From contig OX419756.1 of NCBI GenBank assembly GCA_948567375.1, forward strand, positions 40,810,333 to 40,874,332: a stretch of DNA of 64,000 bases. Reading direction: 5' to 3'. Under the pieces are notes generated by a model. The model did no database searches. It was not told the origin of the DNA and saw nothing but the letters and a program-made list of their open reading frames with translations. The position numbers and the translations under genes are program-made. The stretch comes from Lunularia cruciata. Lineage: Eukaryota; Streptophyta; Marchantiopsida; Lunulariales; Lunulariaceae. Within the stretch, counting starts at the first letter, position 1. Every line of letters begins with the position of its first letter. Shown here in pieces: positions 11,062 through 23,304 of this stretch.

Positions 11062-12631
11062 GGGTTCTATGTTCCATATCTGAAAATGTGGAGGCAAAAC
11101 TGTATACCGTTTGCAGCTTACCAAACGCGCGTCTGCTTTGGCAATGACTTAGGAGCATTTTGTGATTCTTTGTTTTTGTCAGCAATTTGTGCTGGACCTT
11201 CCGGAGGAACTCTGTCTTGGGTATATTTCGTACTTTACTTGTATCTGTGCGTAATATGTTGCTTCCCCATAGCTGAGATCGTTCCCATATTCGACTTGGG
11301 AACGATGGATTCGGCCGGAGAGAATTAGAAGAAGAGTGAGTGGAAAATGGTTTCAGAGTGGATAGTTTCTAAAAGCAGGTCTGGGGATCATCGCATACGA
11401 AGAAAGGCAGAGGTGATGGTTGGTTCGATATTCTATGATATATAGGTTCTAGCATGACTTCATTTTCTTGCAAGTATCTGGGGTGTGGTCAACGTCTTTC
11501 TGTCCGTCTTTCGACTATTTCTTGTCGTCAAGTGTTTTTGGGCTGTATTGGTTAGAGGTTGATGGAAGTGCTGTGCTGAGAGTTCATGGGTTTGCAAATT
11601 TCTTTTATTTCGGAAGGTACTTGGGAAGTATAGTAATAGGCGAATAACAATCACGAATATCAAGCTTACAAAATCTCTTATGTCTGGATGGTTCGCAGAA
11701 TGTGGGAAAAGCTAATGTCTTTGTAAAGTACCTGAACGCTCATCCAGCTATGGGTATTTCACCCACACCTCACTTCGATTTTGTTGAGCTACCAATTAGC
11801 TAAGACATGCGACTTTTGCCTTGTCTAAGCTCTCGATGTGTATCAAGCAAGGAACATCGGTGAATGCTGTTGATACAGAGACACGCGGGGTAAACGTTTA
11901 CATTGATGTACTGGCACCTCCTCTAGCGAAGAGAAGCTTCCGAAGAGTCCAATGTTCTGCAAGTGCTATGGATCATCATAATGATGACCTACTAGGTCAA
12001 TTTGTCGGACTCTCTACGACAGTGAAGGTGGTTATAATGTATGGAGAAGTTCTTAGCAATAAGACAGATGGCTACAAACAATACCGTCAACTGTGGCTGA
12101 GATCTTGTTCTTGCGGAGTCTTGTCTTTGCGATTCAGTCTCCTACTGTTTTGTGGGATGGTCTGTTTTCTTTTCCTTTTTCTCCTTTTTTTTTTTTTTCT
12201 GGAACCGTGTTGCACGTCTTGTGAGAACTTTCAACACAAACACCGTCGGATACTCTTTCAACATGGTGTTCAATCTACTTGGGAACAAACAGAAAATTTT
12301 CGTTCGTGAGCGGTAAGGCGATACTTATGGCTGATTCGGCCTGTCTTGTATAGTATGGTTAGATTCACAGATCGGGCGTCGAAAAATTTCTAGTGACTGC
12401 CCGCGTGTTCACATTGAACAGACAAACGGGGGTGTGTTTACTCTTTTTCATGAGGAGATCAAGGTGCCCAACTGAAGGCAGTAAATACGTTACAAAAATC
12501 TCAGCGTTAACTCCCAGGCTTTCCACCTTGTACTGCCATTTTATCACACCAGGTCTATTGAAGAAGCACAGCGGGGAGAAAATGGTGATGTACAAGCAGT
12601 CGGATCCTAAAGCCCGGATATGTAAGAATAT

Positions 12632-12693
12632 GTGATTTACCCTCTTTGTCTTTCCTTGAACGGCTTGATGGGGTCTTCCCACATTTCTTGTTT
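12632..12693 (+). repeat. Dispersed hairpin repeat, copy 3 (5'-truncated)
   Basis: Only the 3' part is recognisable: TTTCCTTGAACGGCTTGATG, then GGGTCTTCCCA and TTTCTTGTT. The upstream GGGGCT-type hairpin is absent. Confidence 0.55.
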
Positions 12694-14326
12694 TCACACG
12701 AGAGCGCTTTTTCGATATGTAAGAACACAACTCTTTCTGTTACCCCAGGCACACACCTAGAAGAACACTACTGGGATATAATCTCGTCAATTTTAGAGGT
12801 GTGTTTCCACCTATCCAGCCAATTTCTCTCGTACTGCTCATACGTAGCCTCCGAATCCTGTACTTCAGTGTGATGCCTTGTCCGTATGTGTACGTGCTAT
12901 TGCATCTTATACACTGGATTCAGTCTCCAGCGCTATGGCGCGAAGACTCAATTCAGCATAAGTTCGCCTCCACACTTCTACTAGCTCTGGAGCCAAGTGC
13001 TTCCCGGTCGCCATGTCTTTGGAGAAAGTTGACCCCCATTTTTGTGTTTTTAGCACGCGTGTATTCTGATGCTCCCAGGCAGCTCCTCAGGCAATACAGT
13101 ATCTTTTCCTCAAGTTTACGAGAGGACTCCAACACTTATATATATGGGCAAACGAGATCCATGCACTGCACTTTTCGCACAGCCAGCAATTCCATAACAA
13201 CAGTGTCTTGCGATTCATGTGATGAATTTCTTCGTCCAACAACTGAGTATGGCCACCACTACATCATTTGGTCCTTGAACGAGACGAATAGGCCTCGTGA
13301 AATCCAACATCGCTCTAACTGCATGCAGATGAGCACAACAGTTTCGAGCCTTGACCTGGTAGAAAAGCACAAGTTTTTCTGCTGAGTGTTGACTTCTACT
13401 ACTGCTGGCAGTGTCCGAGAGGATACTCAGAGGTGAAAATACTCTCCAGGCTTTCTCTTGCCTTCAATTTGTGCATGCGACATATCGGGAGCGTCATGGT
13501 TCTCGTTACGGCTGAGACAGATTTTGTACTTCAGTTAAATCATCTACTTAATATATGTATATACTTTTCGTAAGTTCTCTACCTACAGTTAGGAAGGACC
13601 GTATCAGAAAAACCCAGAATCAATATCCAGCAATTCATTTTCAAAGATTCCTAAAATGGCATATTGTGGATGAGTTTACTCGAATGACTTGTATATATGT
13701 AGAGTTTATCGAATTGGATTGAGTTTGTTTCAAATATCGGCATGTCAAGAGAACACAGGCTTTCTACATGTAAACCTCGTAAAGAAAACTCATGAATTGA
13801 TTTCCGAATATTTATATGTGAATGCAGTATATTATTTCCACTTACTAACGTATCTACTACAAAGAAATTCATACGATCAATATGTCAAGGGGATTATTAT
13901 TCTTCCCGAGTACCTCATCAGTGAAGTAAATAGGATGATGCTGCATTCTTCCAAAGGTGTGTACATCTCTCATTGTGTTCAAATAGAGAGATCTAATCAA
14001 GTGACTTATTCTACTCAGGTGGATATGTGTAGTGGACAACCAGAAGTTGTGTTTTTTACATCTACGCTATAAAGCATGAGAGAGTGTATACCTTGCTTGG
14101 AGGGAGCGGTGGTATGCTTTGTAGATGATGCGAGTCATTGCAAACCTATATTTGGTCTGAAAATATCAATTGACAATAATAAATATTACAGACCCTACAC
14201 GTGAGGTAGCATCGGAGGGAGGGAGTGATCACTCTCATTTTTTTGGTGACCGGAGCGCAAGCAAAGTCTCCAAGTCTAAGGGTATGCAACGAGTTCATTT
14301 CTTTGTTTCTCTAAGTTTGGAATTAT

Positions 14327-14374
14327 ATGGAGTGATAGATGTGACATTTGTATGGAGTGATAGATGTGACATTT
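14327..14374. repeat. Tandem duplication of a ~24-bp unit
   Basis: TATGGAGTGATAGATGTGAC followed by ATTT occurs twice in a row with no visible difference. No coding meaning is apparent. Confidence 0.75.
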
Positions 14375-14550
14375 GATATTTTGTTATGGAACGTGCAAAA
14401 GCATATTATTTCAGATACCAGCTCTCACTCTCATATGTCACAACTAACTGTAGACAATTCGTGTACATTTTTTGATGCTCCAATAATTTGTAAAACATAC
14501 AATATGTATAGCTCAGAAATCTTAGGTGCTGGAGGAAATTCCTCTTAGTG

Positions 14551-14643
14551 ATACTATTGAAGCTTAGTACCATTTTACCCCTATATATTTTCCTTGTACG
14601 GGCTTGATGGGGTTTCCTGTCTTTCTTGTTATCCTACACGTGC
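14551..14643 (+). repeat. Dispersed hairpin repeat, copy 4
   Basis: TGATACTATTGAAGCTTAGT aligns to the first hairpin region with the stem partly lost. It is followed by TTTTCCTTGTACGGGCTTGA and TCTTTCTTGTTATC. Diverged, but colinear with the other copies. Confidence 0.6.
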
Positions 14644-14890
14644 TCCATTTCCAGTTGTTTCTAAAAGCAAATCATCCATGTGACAATATAAGGTACATCG
14701 CTTCACAGTAAAACTATACCCAGCCTCGGGAGCAATCGGCAACCTGAGTGATGTCAACCGGCCGAGGAGAGGTAACAAAGGGACCTGGGAGTATATACCC
14801 AGGGGAAACTGCACGCGAAAAATAACCTTGTTGAGTAAAATCCACACTCTACCCTCCAAGGCTTATCTATGTGGTGACCGGTAACTTACG

Positions 14891-14952
14891 TTTTATTGTG
14901 ACAACGTGCCGAGTTTAAATGTTCTTCTATTGATTTTATTGTGACAACGTGC
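14891..14952. repeat. 19-bp perfect direct repeat
   Basis: TTTTATTGTGACAACGTGC occurs at 14891-14909 and 14934-14952. The purpose is unclear; it may be a target duplication around a short lost insert or a chance minisatellite. Confidence 0.6.
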
Positions 14953-15326
14953 AACTGCAATGAAACGAAAAGGCGATTGTGTGAACCGATGGTTCCAACG
15001 GACAAGCTTTGTTCCAGCTGAGGGTGAACCGGGTTATTGCAGTGTGTACGACCTCGGCGATGTCGAGCAACGGGATACAAAGGGTGCAAAAAATAAAAAA
15101 AATATAAATTGGCTTTAGCCGCTGATAGTTCTTTTGGTGGATTGTACTCGAACCAACACACCTGAATGTGGTTGGTATACCCACACCGACACAGCTATGG
15201 ATCTCACTATAAGCAAGAAAAACAGATCTCTTGACTGTATGTAACGCTTTTCTTATGGAGATTAAGTAACATTCATTTGGTCACTTGTTCATGTAATACG
15301 CATCATGTTATTTTATCGTTTAACTT

Positions 15327-15379
15327 AGAGAAATGAGTTAGAGCGTTACGCGTTACGTTGCGCTCTAATTCATTTTTCT
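15327..15379. repeat. Inverted repeat with ~17-19-bp arms and 15-nt CpG-rich loop
   Basis: Left arm 15327-15345 (ending GAGTTAGAGCG) pairs with right arm 15361-15379 (starting CGCTCTAATTC) around the loop 15346-15360, which itself repeats TTACG. It would form a compact stem-loop. No neighbouring gene explains it. Confidence 0.6.
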
Positions 15380-15835
15380 GAAAAGAGAGTTTAGTATACA
15401 AGTAATTCTAGAAATCTGATTACAAGGAAGATATATCTTGGTAGCACGACAATGCTTTCTCTCAACAGGAAGCCATATGTTTAAAAGAAAAGTTGAATTT
15501 CTACTTGGGGTAATTTAGACTCTTGAAGATAAAATCCTTTTTACCACGTGCCATTTTGATTAGTCTCATTGAATGACACTTCTCATTTTGTATCTTCCAT
15601 TTGGTTGAATATTCAGAGTGAAACTTGTGTTATAAGATGTAGGTAGTATTCTTAATAGTATAGAGGTGGCCCACATTTGTCTTATGGGAGGTTACCTCCA
15701 TGAATAACTTGTTTACCCTGTGACTCCACCATAACTTGTTTACTTATGACTCCACCGTCTTCCCTCGCTTGTAACACTCTCGGAATCTAAGCAAATAATA
15801 CGATATCCTAGTCGTTTAGAATCTTCTAGGAAAGA

Positions 15836-15838
<3 letters not shown>

Positions 15839-15905
<67 letters not shown>
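15839..15905. repeat. (TA)n microsatellite, about 33 units
   Basis: An uninterrupted TA dinucleotide tract. It sits at the boundary between moderate-GC gene-bearing DNA on the left and very AT-rich DNA on the right. Confidence 0.98.
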
Positions 15906-15908
<3 letters not shown>

Positions 15909-18531
15909 ATTATGACTATCTTATGTCTTATATGTAGGGTGTTTAAATTCTCTTTCATAGAAAAATGACTACAACGAGATAGGCATCCATAAAAGTTAAA
16001 AGGATGCCCCAATAGACTCAATGTACAATCACATATAAACTGCGATACAAATAAAGACGAGATCTCCAAATTGTAAGATCCAAGTAGTGAACAGACATAG
16101 ACTAAATTTAAGACAATGGATAGAGACCACATCAAGATTACTTGTAATTCTCTGCACACCCTTTCCAATTTGCACGGACTATTCATACAAATTTTGATTG
16201 AATGGCTACAAATCCAAGAGGTAAAATGAACCTTATAGTGCAAATACGTAGTTTGATAACATTTAATAACTCAATCATCTATAAGATTGAGTATGATTTT
16301 TAGTTAATTATATATTCTTTTATTTCTTTATAGCAGAGAAGATTGCAATAGATAGATTTCTATCCTACCAACTCTTTGAGCTCCAACTCTTATTGCTCTC
16401 CTTTCAAACTATAATTTGAGGTGTAACCATCTTTCATATACGGTGTGAATAATAATCTGATCATAATTATTAAATAAATAAATAAATAATTTTATGCATA
16501 AATAAATATTTTCTATATAATTTTGGACTAACAACTAAATCAATATCTCATTTCTTGTTAATATAGGAAGTATCAATCTTAAATTTGAATATATAAGTTT
16601 TAATTAATTATAGAAATTCTCTAATATAAAATAATACTAATATATAATTTTTAATTACCTTTGGTATGTTATTTGACTATTTGGTTACTTTTAACATAAA
16701 ATGAAGCCTAAAAAGAATAATAGAAACCCATAATTCTTAGAAAATATTTAAAGACATATATTTAGAATGAGATCTTTTATAATTAAAAATTGTAATCATA
16801 GTAACTTTTTTAAATACATTTTCAAGAAGGATATGATTATATGATTAAAGGATCTTTGTACCAACAACTATTACAAGGATTCTGGATAGTTTAACTTGAT
16901 TTACATTTAGATCAAAGATTAATAACTATATTTTAACTATCTCAGATTGTTAATAAGTACCAACATGAATAAAGTGTTTGTATCTTGAATATGATAAAAT
17001 AAATTTTTTTCATTTCATCCATATAGATTAAACTCATCATAGTAGAGTACATTTAAAGTGTTTGTCATTGTTCAACATTACACATAATGCAAGGATATTG
17101 AGTAGATATTGAGATATGTAATAGAGCTATATATTGATGCATGCACATAGTGCTAGCTAAACATACTTTATTTCTTAAGACTCCAAAAAAATTGTATAAA
17201 ATTCAAAATCAAAGTGTTTCGTTCTGTTTACAAAACCATGTTGTAAGTTCTATATTTTCTGAAGATCTTTTTTTTTGTTTTTTTACTTCAAGTATGAAAT
17301 ATTAAATACTATTAGAAAGCATATATTATCCTTCACAGTTAAGGGAGCACCAACATAATTGTGGATGCTAACTAGAAAAAAAAAGAAAAAAAAATTAGTC
17401 AATAGTTCTAAGAAAACTATATTAATTAATCTAATAGTTAAATTTTCATCTATCATCATTTATTTTATTTCATTCTACCCTATATTGAGCCTCAAATACT
17501 CTTGCTAGAGATACCATAGCTTCAACTTGCTTGCTAAGGTTTTTTTTGTTTGTCTTAGTAAGGCTACAAGTTGTAAAATGAGCAAGGTGGATAATCCAAA
17601 TTACACATAGATATCTTGATTTTATACAAATAAATCATACTTTTATGTTTTTATTACACTTAGTTGCATTTTATTATCACTATTCACTCTATTCCTAACT
17701 CAACTCATCTCAATCATTATACCATAGCTTTGCTCACCTACTTGAGTGTAAATTTATTCAAGATAGTCTAGTTAAAGGTACTTTGACCTTAATTATCATT
17801 ATCAAGGCTATAGATTCTGAAGTGAGCAAGGACACTAACCAAAATTGAATTTTTTTCCCTTAATTCTTACATGTAATTAGTTAGTCTTGCTCAGTATACC
17901 ATATACATAACTATCCTAAATTTAAAGTACTTGGAATTAGGCTACTCTTGTTAAGAGTACTTAATCCTTAGCTAGTCTTGTTGAAGTTACAATTTAGAGA
18001 GCAAAGTTACTCTTTTCAGAGTAATTAATAAACCTAAAATTTAGGATGCTACGATTTATAAAGTGAGCAATCTTAAAAAATTATTCAAAGTAAACAGATC
18101 ATTTTTATCTCAAAAGTAATTACTTGTTCTACAAGAAGATATAAAGATGAGATTAAAACTATCTAGAATACAAACCAAAGCTCTTTGAAATACTTCACTA
18201 TGTCAATATCTATGGAGTGAGAAAAGTTGATTTCTCGTTTAAGAAAAAACAGTCTGATTTCAAAAGAGGTTATAGTTATTTTCAAGGAGATGAAGTAAAG
18301 CTTGACTTACAATTTTCTAGTTCACAAACTCAAGCTCTTATTACTACTTTCCTATCCTTGACCTTATTGATTTATATAGTTTGATGGTCCAAAAATATAT
18401 ATACCAAAGGCACCACTTCAGCTCACCAATATCTTTCTTACATCTAAGACTTATTTACTCTATTATGGTGTGTATAGTCTAAAAATTGAGCTTGGTAAAG
18501 TAGAAATAAAAAGAAATTGATTTATTGATAG

Positions 18532-18563
18532 ATACTAACATACTAACATACTAACATACTAAC
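18532..18563. repeat. (ATACTAAC)4 short tandem repeat
   Basis: Four perfect copies of an 8-bp unit. Simple-sequence repeat with no other feature. Confidence 0.9.
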
Positions 18564-20230
18564 AAAGTGGAATGAAGACTTGCATACCTTGATTATACCA
18601 AAAAAACTATGGTTTTTTTCTTAACTTAGCCCTAAATATTATCTCATGAATTGATCCCTTTATATCCAAGTATTATTTTACAAAGGACTATCAAGAAATT
18701 TTTTTTCTCCTTTCTTATATCTCATGCTTTTAACTATACTTAATTTCTCACTCAATTAATCATCTATTTTATCTTTTCACTTAAAAAATTGATTTCATAT
18801 TATGGTCTTGAGTTCTTGAACACTACTTGTACACTCACTAAAAATCACAATTTTCTCATCTATTATAAACCACTAGCCAAATCATTTCTTTGATTTGAGT
18901 TTATTCTTTTCATTATTTTAGTATCTTCTTACTTTCATAACCTTAACAAGAGATACTATCATGTTTAGTCAATGAAAACCAAGTAGATATCTACTAGTTT
19001 TTGGATAAAACTCACTAAGAGTGCTCACTAATGTAAAAAAAATCCATTAGGTTCAAAGTATAAAAATAGAGCATAAACTAAACTCTCCTACTTCAACGTA
19101 TATTAAGACTTTCCTGATAGATCCATTATTTTATCCAACAGTATAAATAATCCAATCATTTTCCATGTCTTGTTATTTTTAAGAAATTTATAGTATCAAG
19201 TATTAAGTCTAATTATAGTTATATTCTCTAAGCTACACTATAGAATTGAATTCAACTTTAAGCACAACTCTCAATCAACTTGGAATTGAAATTAAAGGTC
19301 AATTTAGATCTTGAATTTTTTTTCAACCTCATAATTTTTTCAAGAATTTGAAAAATTGAACTTATTGTTCTTTCTATAGTGGTATTATAGATAGATTAAA
19401 TTCTTCCTTGTTGAAATCTTCAAGGTCAAATTCTAGGTCAAAATCCTCAAGGTTACATTCTTCTTGAAGATAGCATTCTTCCAAACTAAATTGAACCACC
19501 TTTAGGACAAGTTCAGTTTTAGATGTGCAGAAACATGGAAAGTAAAGACACTATTGTTGTACAACCACCATACTACCATTGGAGAGTTCATCAATTGGAA
19601 TCTACAAAGGGCACATGCTAAAGAGATCCTTTGGGAGTGTCATTATTTGCTCTAGCTCACTACATAACTTTGCGTGAGGTTGCAGTTGCCTTTCCCACAT
19701 GTCTCTTTCCATCTCTCTCAAATGACACCCACATCTTGGGCCCCTTGGAGGATGGAGTCCATGCTTTGCATGCTTTCACACTTAGTTTGGAAAGGTCCAC
19801 TTATTGATGAAAATGAAAGATAATAGAAATAAAACACAATCAAGACTTTTTAACCCTATACTTTGATTATAAGGCTCATTGAATTTGAATCTCCATAATT
19901 TCACCAATTATGAAAAAAAAATATCAGTATCAATTTAGAATCTATCATACCATAAAAATAATAGTATGAGCTTAAAAAGCAAAGATATATAATTAATCAA
20001 ATTTGATTTATAAGCCGTATTTATTTTAATTATTATTAAAAAATTTTATTTTTACTATTTTTCATATCTTATATAATATTTAAAGACATTCAAGTCAAAT
20101 ATTTAGCAATTAGTTTATTGGAAAATTATATTTGATGAAGATAATGCTCAAAATAAGCCTCTATTATATAAGTTGAATTTTAATTAAGAAATTTTATATT
20201 AAACTTCTTATATATTATACACTAAAGAAG

Positions 20231-20330
20231 ATGACCTCATAACAAGAAGGATGGGAAGACTACATCAAGCCGTACAAGGAAAAGACAAATGAAGTAAGAT
20301 GAGGCTAACCCCCAATAGTATCAATAAGAG
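20231..20330 (-). repeat. Dispersed hairpin repeat, copy 5 (minus strand)
   Basis: Read on the minus strand it has TGATACTATTGGGGGTTAGC, then TTTTCCTTGTACGGCTTGAT, then TCTTCCCATCCTTCTTGTTA, the full order of blocks. It keeps the core well although it lies inside the AT-rich block, so it is probably younger than its surroundings. Confidence 0.65.
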
Positions 20331-22793
20331 GAATCTGCACTCAAGCACCTAAGATATTTGAGCTATGTTAGTAGTATGGTCTATATTATACACTTGCTTA
20401 AACCACAATTTTGTTGAATATATTTTATGTCTATATTATGATTTCTTTTATGGGGATTTTTAAATGGATCTCCTCTTTCTTACAACTACACATTTTTGCA
20501 CCTCATACTCACATCCTTGGTTATCATCAAGCAAGCTAATTCACACAAGCATTAATTATGGATCACTTTGTTAGAATGTTTGGGTGGGTTGTTTTAACAA
20601 AAGAAGGGTTGATGTAACAATCACCTTTAACATCAATAGGTAATCAAATTTCATACACATTGAATTAATAAATAATGAAAAGGCTAAGATTTTCAATGAA
20701 GAATTATCTTAAAAATATGTCATTTTGAATAAAAATATATTACAGTAAATGTTTTACTCAATTTTATTTAATATATGATAATAAATTTAATTTAATTATT
20801 GACCTTGAGAATATTTATATATTATTTTCTACATAATAAAGTTTTTCCATTTCTAGATGTGAAGTAGATTACAACAGTCTTTTACGATAATATTTCTTTT
20901 CTTGTTGAGTTATCACAACATAAAAGCTATAATGTATAATATGATGAGATTCTTATGCACAATATGTATTATAAGGAGAATATTAAGAGACATACAATAT
21001 GAAAATCATAATTTTGGTAGCATTATCATGTTGAGACTCCAAGTTATCTATAGGTGTGAGCTAGTTAGTGAGATTGAACTTTTATACCATTGAGTTCTCA
21101 CTTAGTCTACTTGGTATAGAGTTAATTAGAAAACCACCGCCTATGTGGTGCACTTGTTCTTGGTGCTTACCCTTCTTTGTGGGTTGCACACTATTCTAAG
21201 TTTTGTATATATACTAGGGTGTGCTGTCTACCTAGATCATTCTCTTGGTTTATCACCACCCTCTCTCTTGTATGTGCCACAAGTTTATTGACATATTATA
21301 GTTAATGGAGATGATTTTTGTCAAACTATATTCATGATAAATTAATGCAAGTGAGTGTGAGAAAATGAAGATTTCTTAGAGGATCTTTTCTGTAGAAAAC
21401 TATCAAAGTACTGGCTCTTTAAGGAAATATATACCTCTATAGAGCAATGAGTAAAAAATCCTCACTAGAATGACTCATGTTAAAGGTAAGATTTTAAGCA
21501 AATTGATATTTTTTTCTTCTAAAGGTATAAATTTATCTTTATATTTTTGGTTAGCAAGTGGTACATGGAAATAATGTTAGTTTCACTAGAACTCTTCCAA
21601 AGTATATAAATAAATTTTAGAGAAATAGTGGTAAATAAAAGAGGAATTTTTTATAAGATAAGAATCCATTATCTCTAATGAATATAAATATAAATATTCT
21701 TGAGAATTTACCTATTTTCTAGCATTTTTTTATTAATAAAAACATATCATCAATTTTATATTAAAAGTGTAAGTAGAGATTTCTCTCTCATTTTCCAAGA
21801 AATAATTAGGTTCAAGCAACAATATAAATTTATCAAGTAAGAATGATCATAAACTACAACTTGAATTAGATTCATGAAATTTTCTAATATTTAGTTTTTC
21901 TTGAGTAGTGTAATCTAGAATGTAGATTTTGAACTATATTTTGAACTCCTAAATCTAGTTACAATATTTAATATTTTGATCAAATATTTTTCCTGTTTGA
22001 TTAAGATCATGTAGAATATATGATTAATAGAACTCTTAATACTATTCTTATTCTCACTAGTGTTTTGAATATTTTTATCCCCAACAAATTTCTTTCCTTG
22101 TAATTTAATCTTACTAGAATTTTGACCTTAATTATATTATTGACCAATATAAAATTCAAAGTTGGATTTTTTAATGGATCTATATAAATATAATGAGACA
22201 CAAGGTTATTTTATGAAGATAAGATTGTCTTGTGCTGAACGTGTTAGGGGATTATATTTCATACTTAGATCATAAATCAAGTCTTATTCATCTTGGAAGG
22301 GTCTTCCATTAAATTTTAAAAAGTAATTATAATGATTAAATCTCTACCTTTTACAAATAGATCTCAAGGACAATAAACTAAGACATGATCTATGCAAATT
22401 CCTTCATAGTAAATCATATTTAACACTTTCTAATTATACTTGATCTTATACTGTACTAGATTTAAAGTTTTATGTGCATTAGACCATAAGGGGAAAAAAG
22501 GGGATATTTTTTCTCTTGAAATTATTTTATAGTATCAAAAAGAATACTTCATCATAATTCATGAAAATTTTATTATTAAATATATTGAAAATAATTAATT
22601 TGAATGAACCAACCATATAAAAAGGAATAATATACAAGATAGGTGTAATCAACAAAACACACTTACCCTACCAATAAAGCAATAAAGTTGTAAAACACCG
22701 AGACCAAAGAGAGAAATAGGTGAATGAAAGATCGCATTGTGACACGTGAATGAGAGAAAACTCCAAATGTCTAGCATGAGCTTTCACTTTGGT

Positions 22794-22801
22794 ATTTATA
22801 G
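22794..22801 (-). promoter_or_regulatory. TATA box of LTR E
   Basis: TATAAATA read on the minus strand, about 300 bp into the LTR. This leaves roughly 80 bp of R/U5 before the LTR end. Confidence 0.55.
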
Positions 22802-22833
22802 GGAGCATATAAGGCTCTTGGGAAGTTTATCAA

Positions 22834-23007
22834 GAAGCTTCCTTGAGCCACTTGGAGTGCAAACCAAGTTAATCAAGAAGCTTCATTCTAGAAGTAGTCT
22901 ACTTGGCATGCAAGCTAAGCTAGTTGGGAGCTTCTAAAAGCTTCCTTCTAAAAGCTACCTACTTGAGGTGCAAGCTAAGCTAGCCAGGAAGCTTCCCAAG
23001 AAGCTTC
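22834..23007 (-). promoter_or_regulatory. Cluster of heat-shock-element-like dimers in LTR E
   Basis: GAAGCTTC at 22834-22841, 22877-22884, 22988-22995 and 23000-23007, and TTCTAGAA at 22886-22893. These match the core nGAAnnTTCn pattern bound by heat-shock factors in eukaryotes. They lie directly upstream of the LTR TATA box. Heat-inducible plant LTRs with such elements are known (ONSEN/ATCOPIA78); a role here is inferred only. Confidence 0.5.
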
Positions 23008-23099
23008 CAAGATACTTATGGAAGTTTATAGGCTAATTTAGCTTATTTGCTACTTTGTTAGCCCTAACTAACTTCATCACTAAATTCCATATTGTTACA

Positions 23100-23304
23100 T
23101 ATTCCCCCACCACTAGTTGGTAATTTCTTTGTCGCCATTGAAGCTTCCAACTCTTGGATGGTTATTTGTGCATTCTTGAGATGAGAAAGTGGTTCCCATG
23201 TGTTGTGCGTATACATCACTACACAACATACATTGCTGTCAACATCACACACTATAGATGCACAACTCCCACATAAGTCATACATGGAATCTAAAGTACC
23301 ACAA
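23100..23304 (-). mobile_element. Remnant of element E internal end plus a ~105-bp shared segment
   Basis: 23100-23199 holds the polypurine tract of E and a short open stretch. 23200-23304 closely matches 31007-31112 on the far side of element D, sharing CAACATCACACACTATAG and CATAAGTCATACATGG. The second copy adjoins the C-family LTR. Whether this is an LTR fragment of a further element or part of E is unresolved. Confidence 0.5.

Larger units (their letters stand above)
9743..15838. other. Non-coding stretch downstream of the RING-H2 gene
   Basis: The first few hundred bases should be the 3' UTR. No frame further on has recognisable motifs. The longest, on the plus strand at about 12870-13385, has no similarity I can name and no splice context. 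The stretch contains three hairpin-repeat copies, direct and tandem repeats and an inverted repeat, listed separately. Confidence 0.5.
15906..22688. other. AT-rich, CpG-poor gene-free block
   Basis: Nearly 7 kb with markedly higher A+T than the left third of the window and very few CG dinucleotides by eye. No open frame has a recognisable motif, and I see no LTR ends or transposon domains. It contains one minus-strand copy of the hairpin repeat (20231-20330) and a short (ATACTAAC)4 tract. The composition fits old, heavily methylated repeat DNA decayed by C-to-T change; this is inference. Confidence 0.55.
22689..23099 (-). mobile_element. Element E: single 411-bp LTR with heat-shock-like motifs
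   Basis: On the minus strand the segment begins TGTAACAATATGG and ends GGTGTTTTACA, a TG...CA LTR. Just upstream (minus sense) is a polypurine tract, GGTGGGGGAATA, so this is the 3' LTR of a minus-strand element. A TATAAATA box lies at 22794-22801. Five GAAnnTTC or TTCnnGAA dimers sit 30-215 bp upstream of that box. The U3 also has diverged tandem units sharing GCAAGCTAAGCTAG. The internal part is almost wholly missing (about 100 bp to the right), so the family cannot be named. Confidence 0.75.

Noticed and set aside
11821-12309. Open frame of about 160 codons on the plus strand
   Set aside because: It starts at a non-ATG codon and runs through a poly-T tract giving a Leu/Phe string; no motif.
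12870-13385. Open frame of about 170 codons on the plus strand
   Set aside because: No recognisable domain, ordinary composition for random frame in this region, no splice context and no sign of a partner exon.
15740-16243. Minus-strand open frame of 167 codons
   Set aside because: Its openness comes from the (TA)n tract, which reads as Ile-Tyr repeats; both flanks lack protein features.
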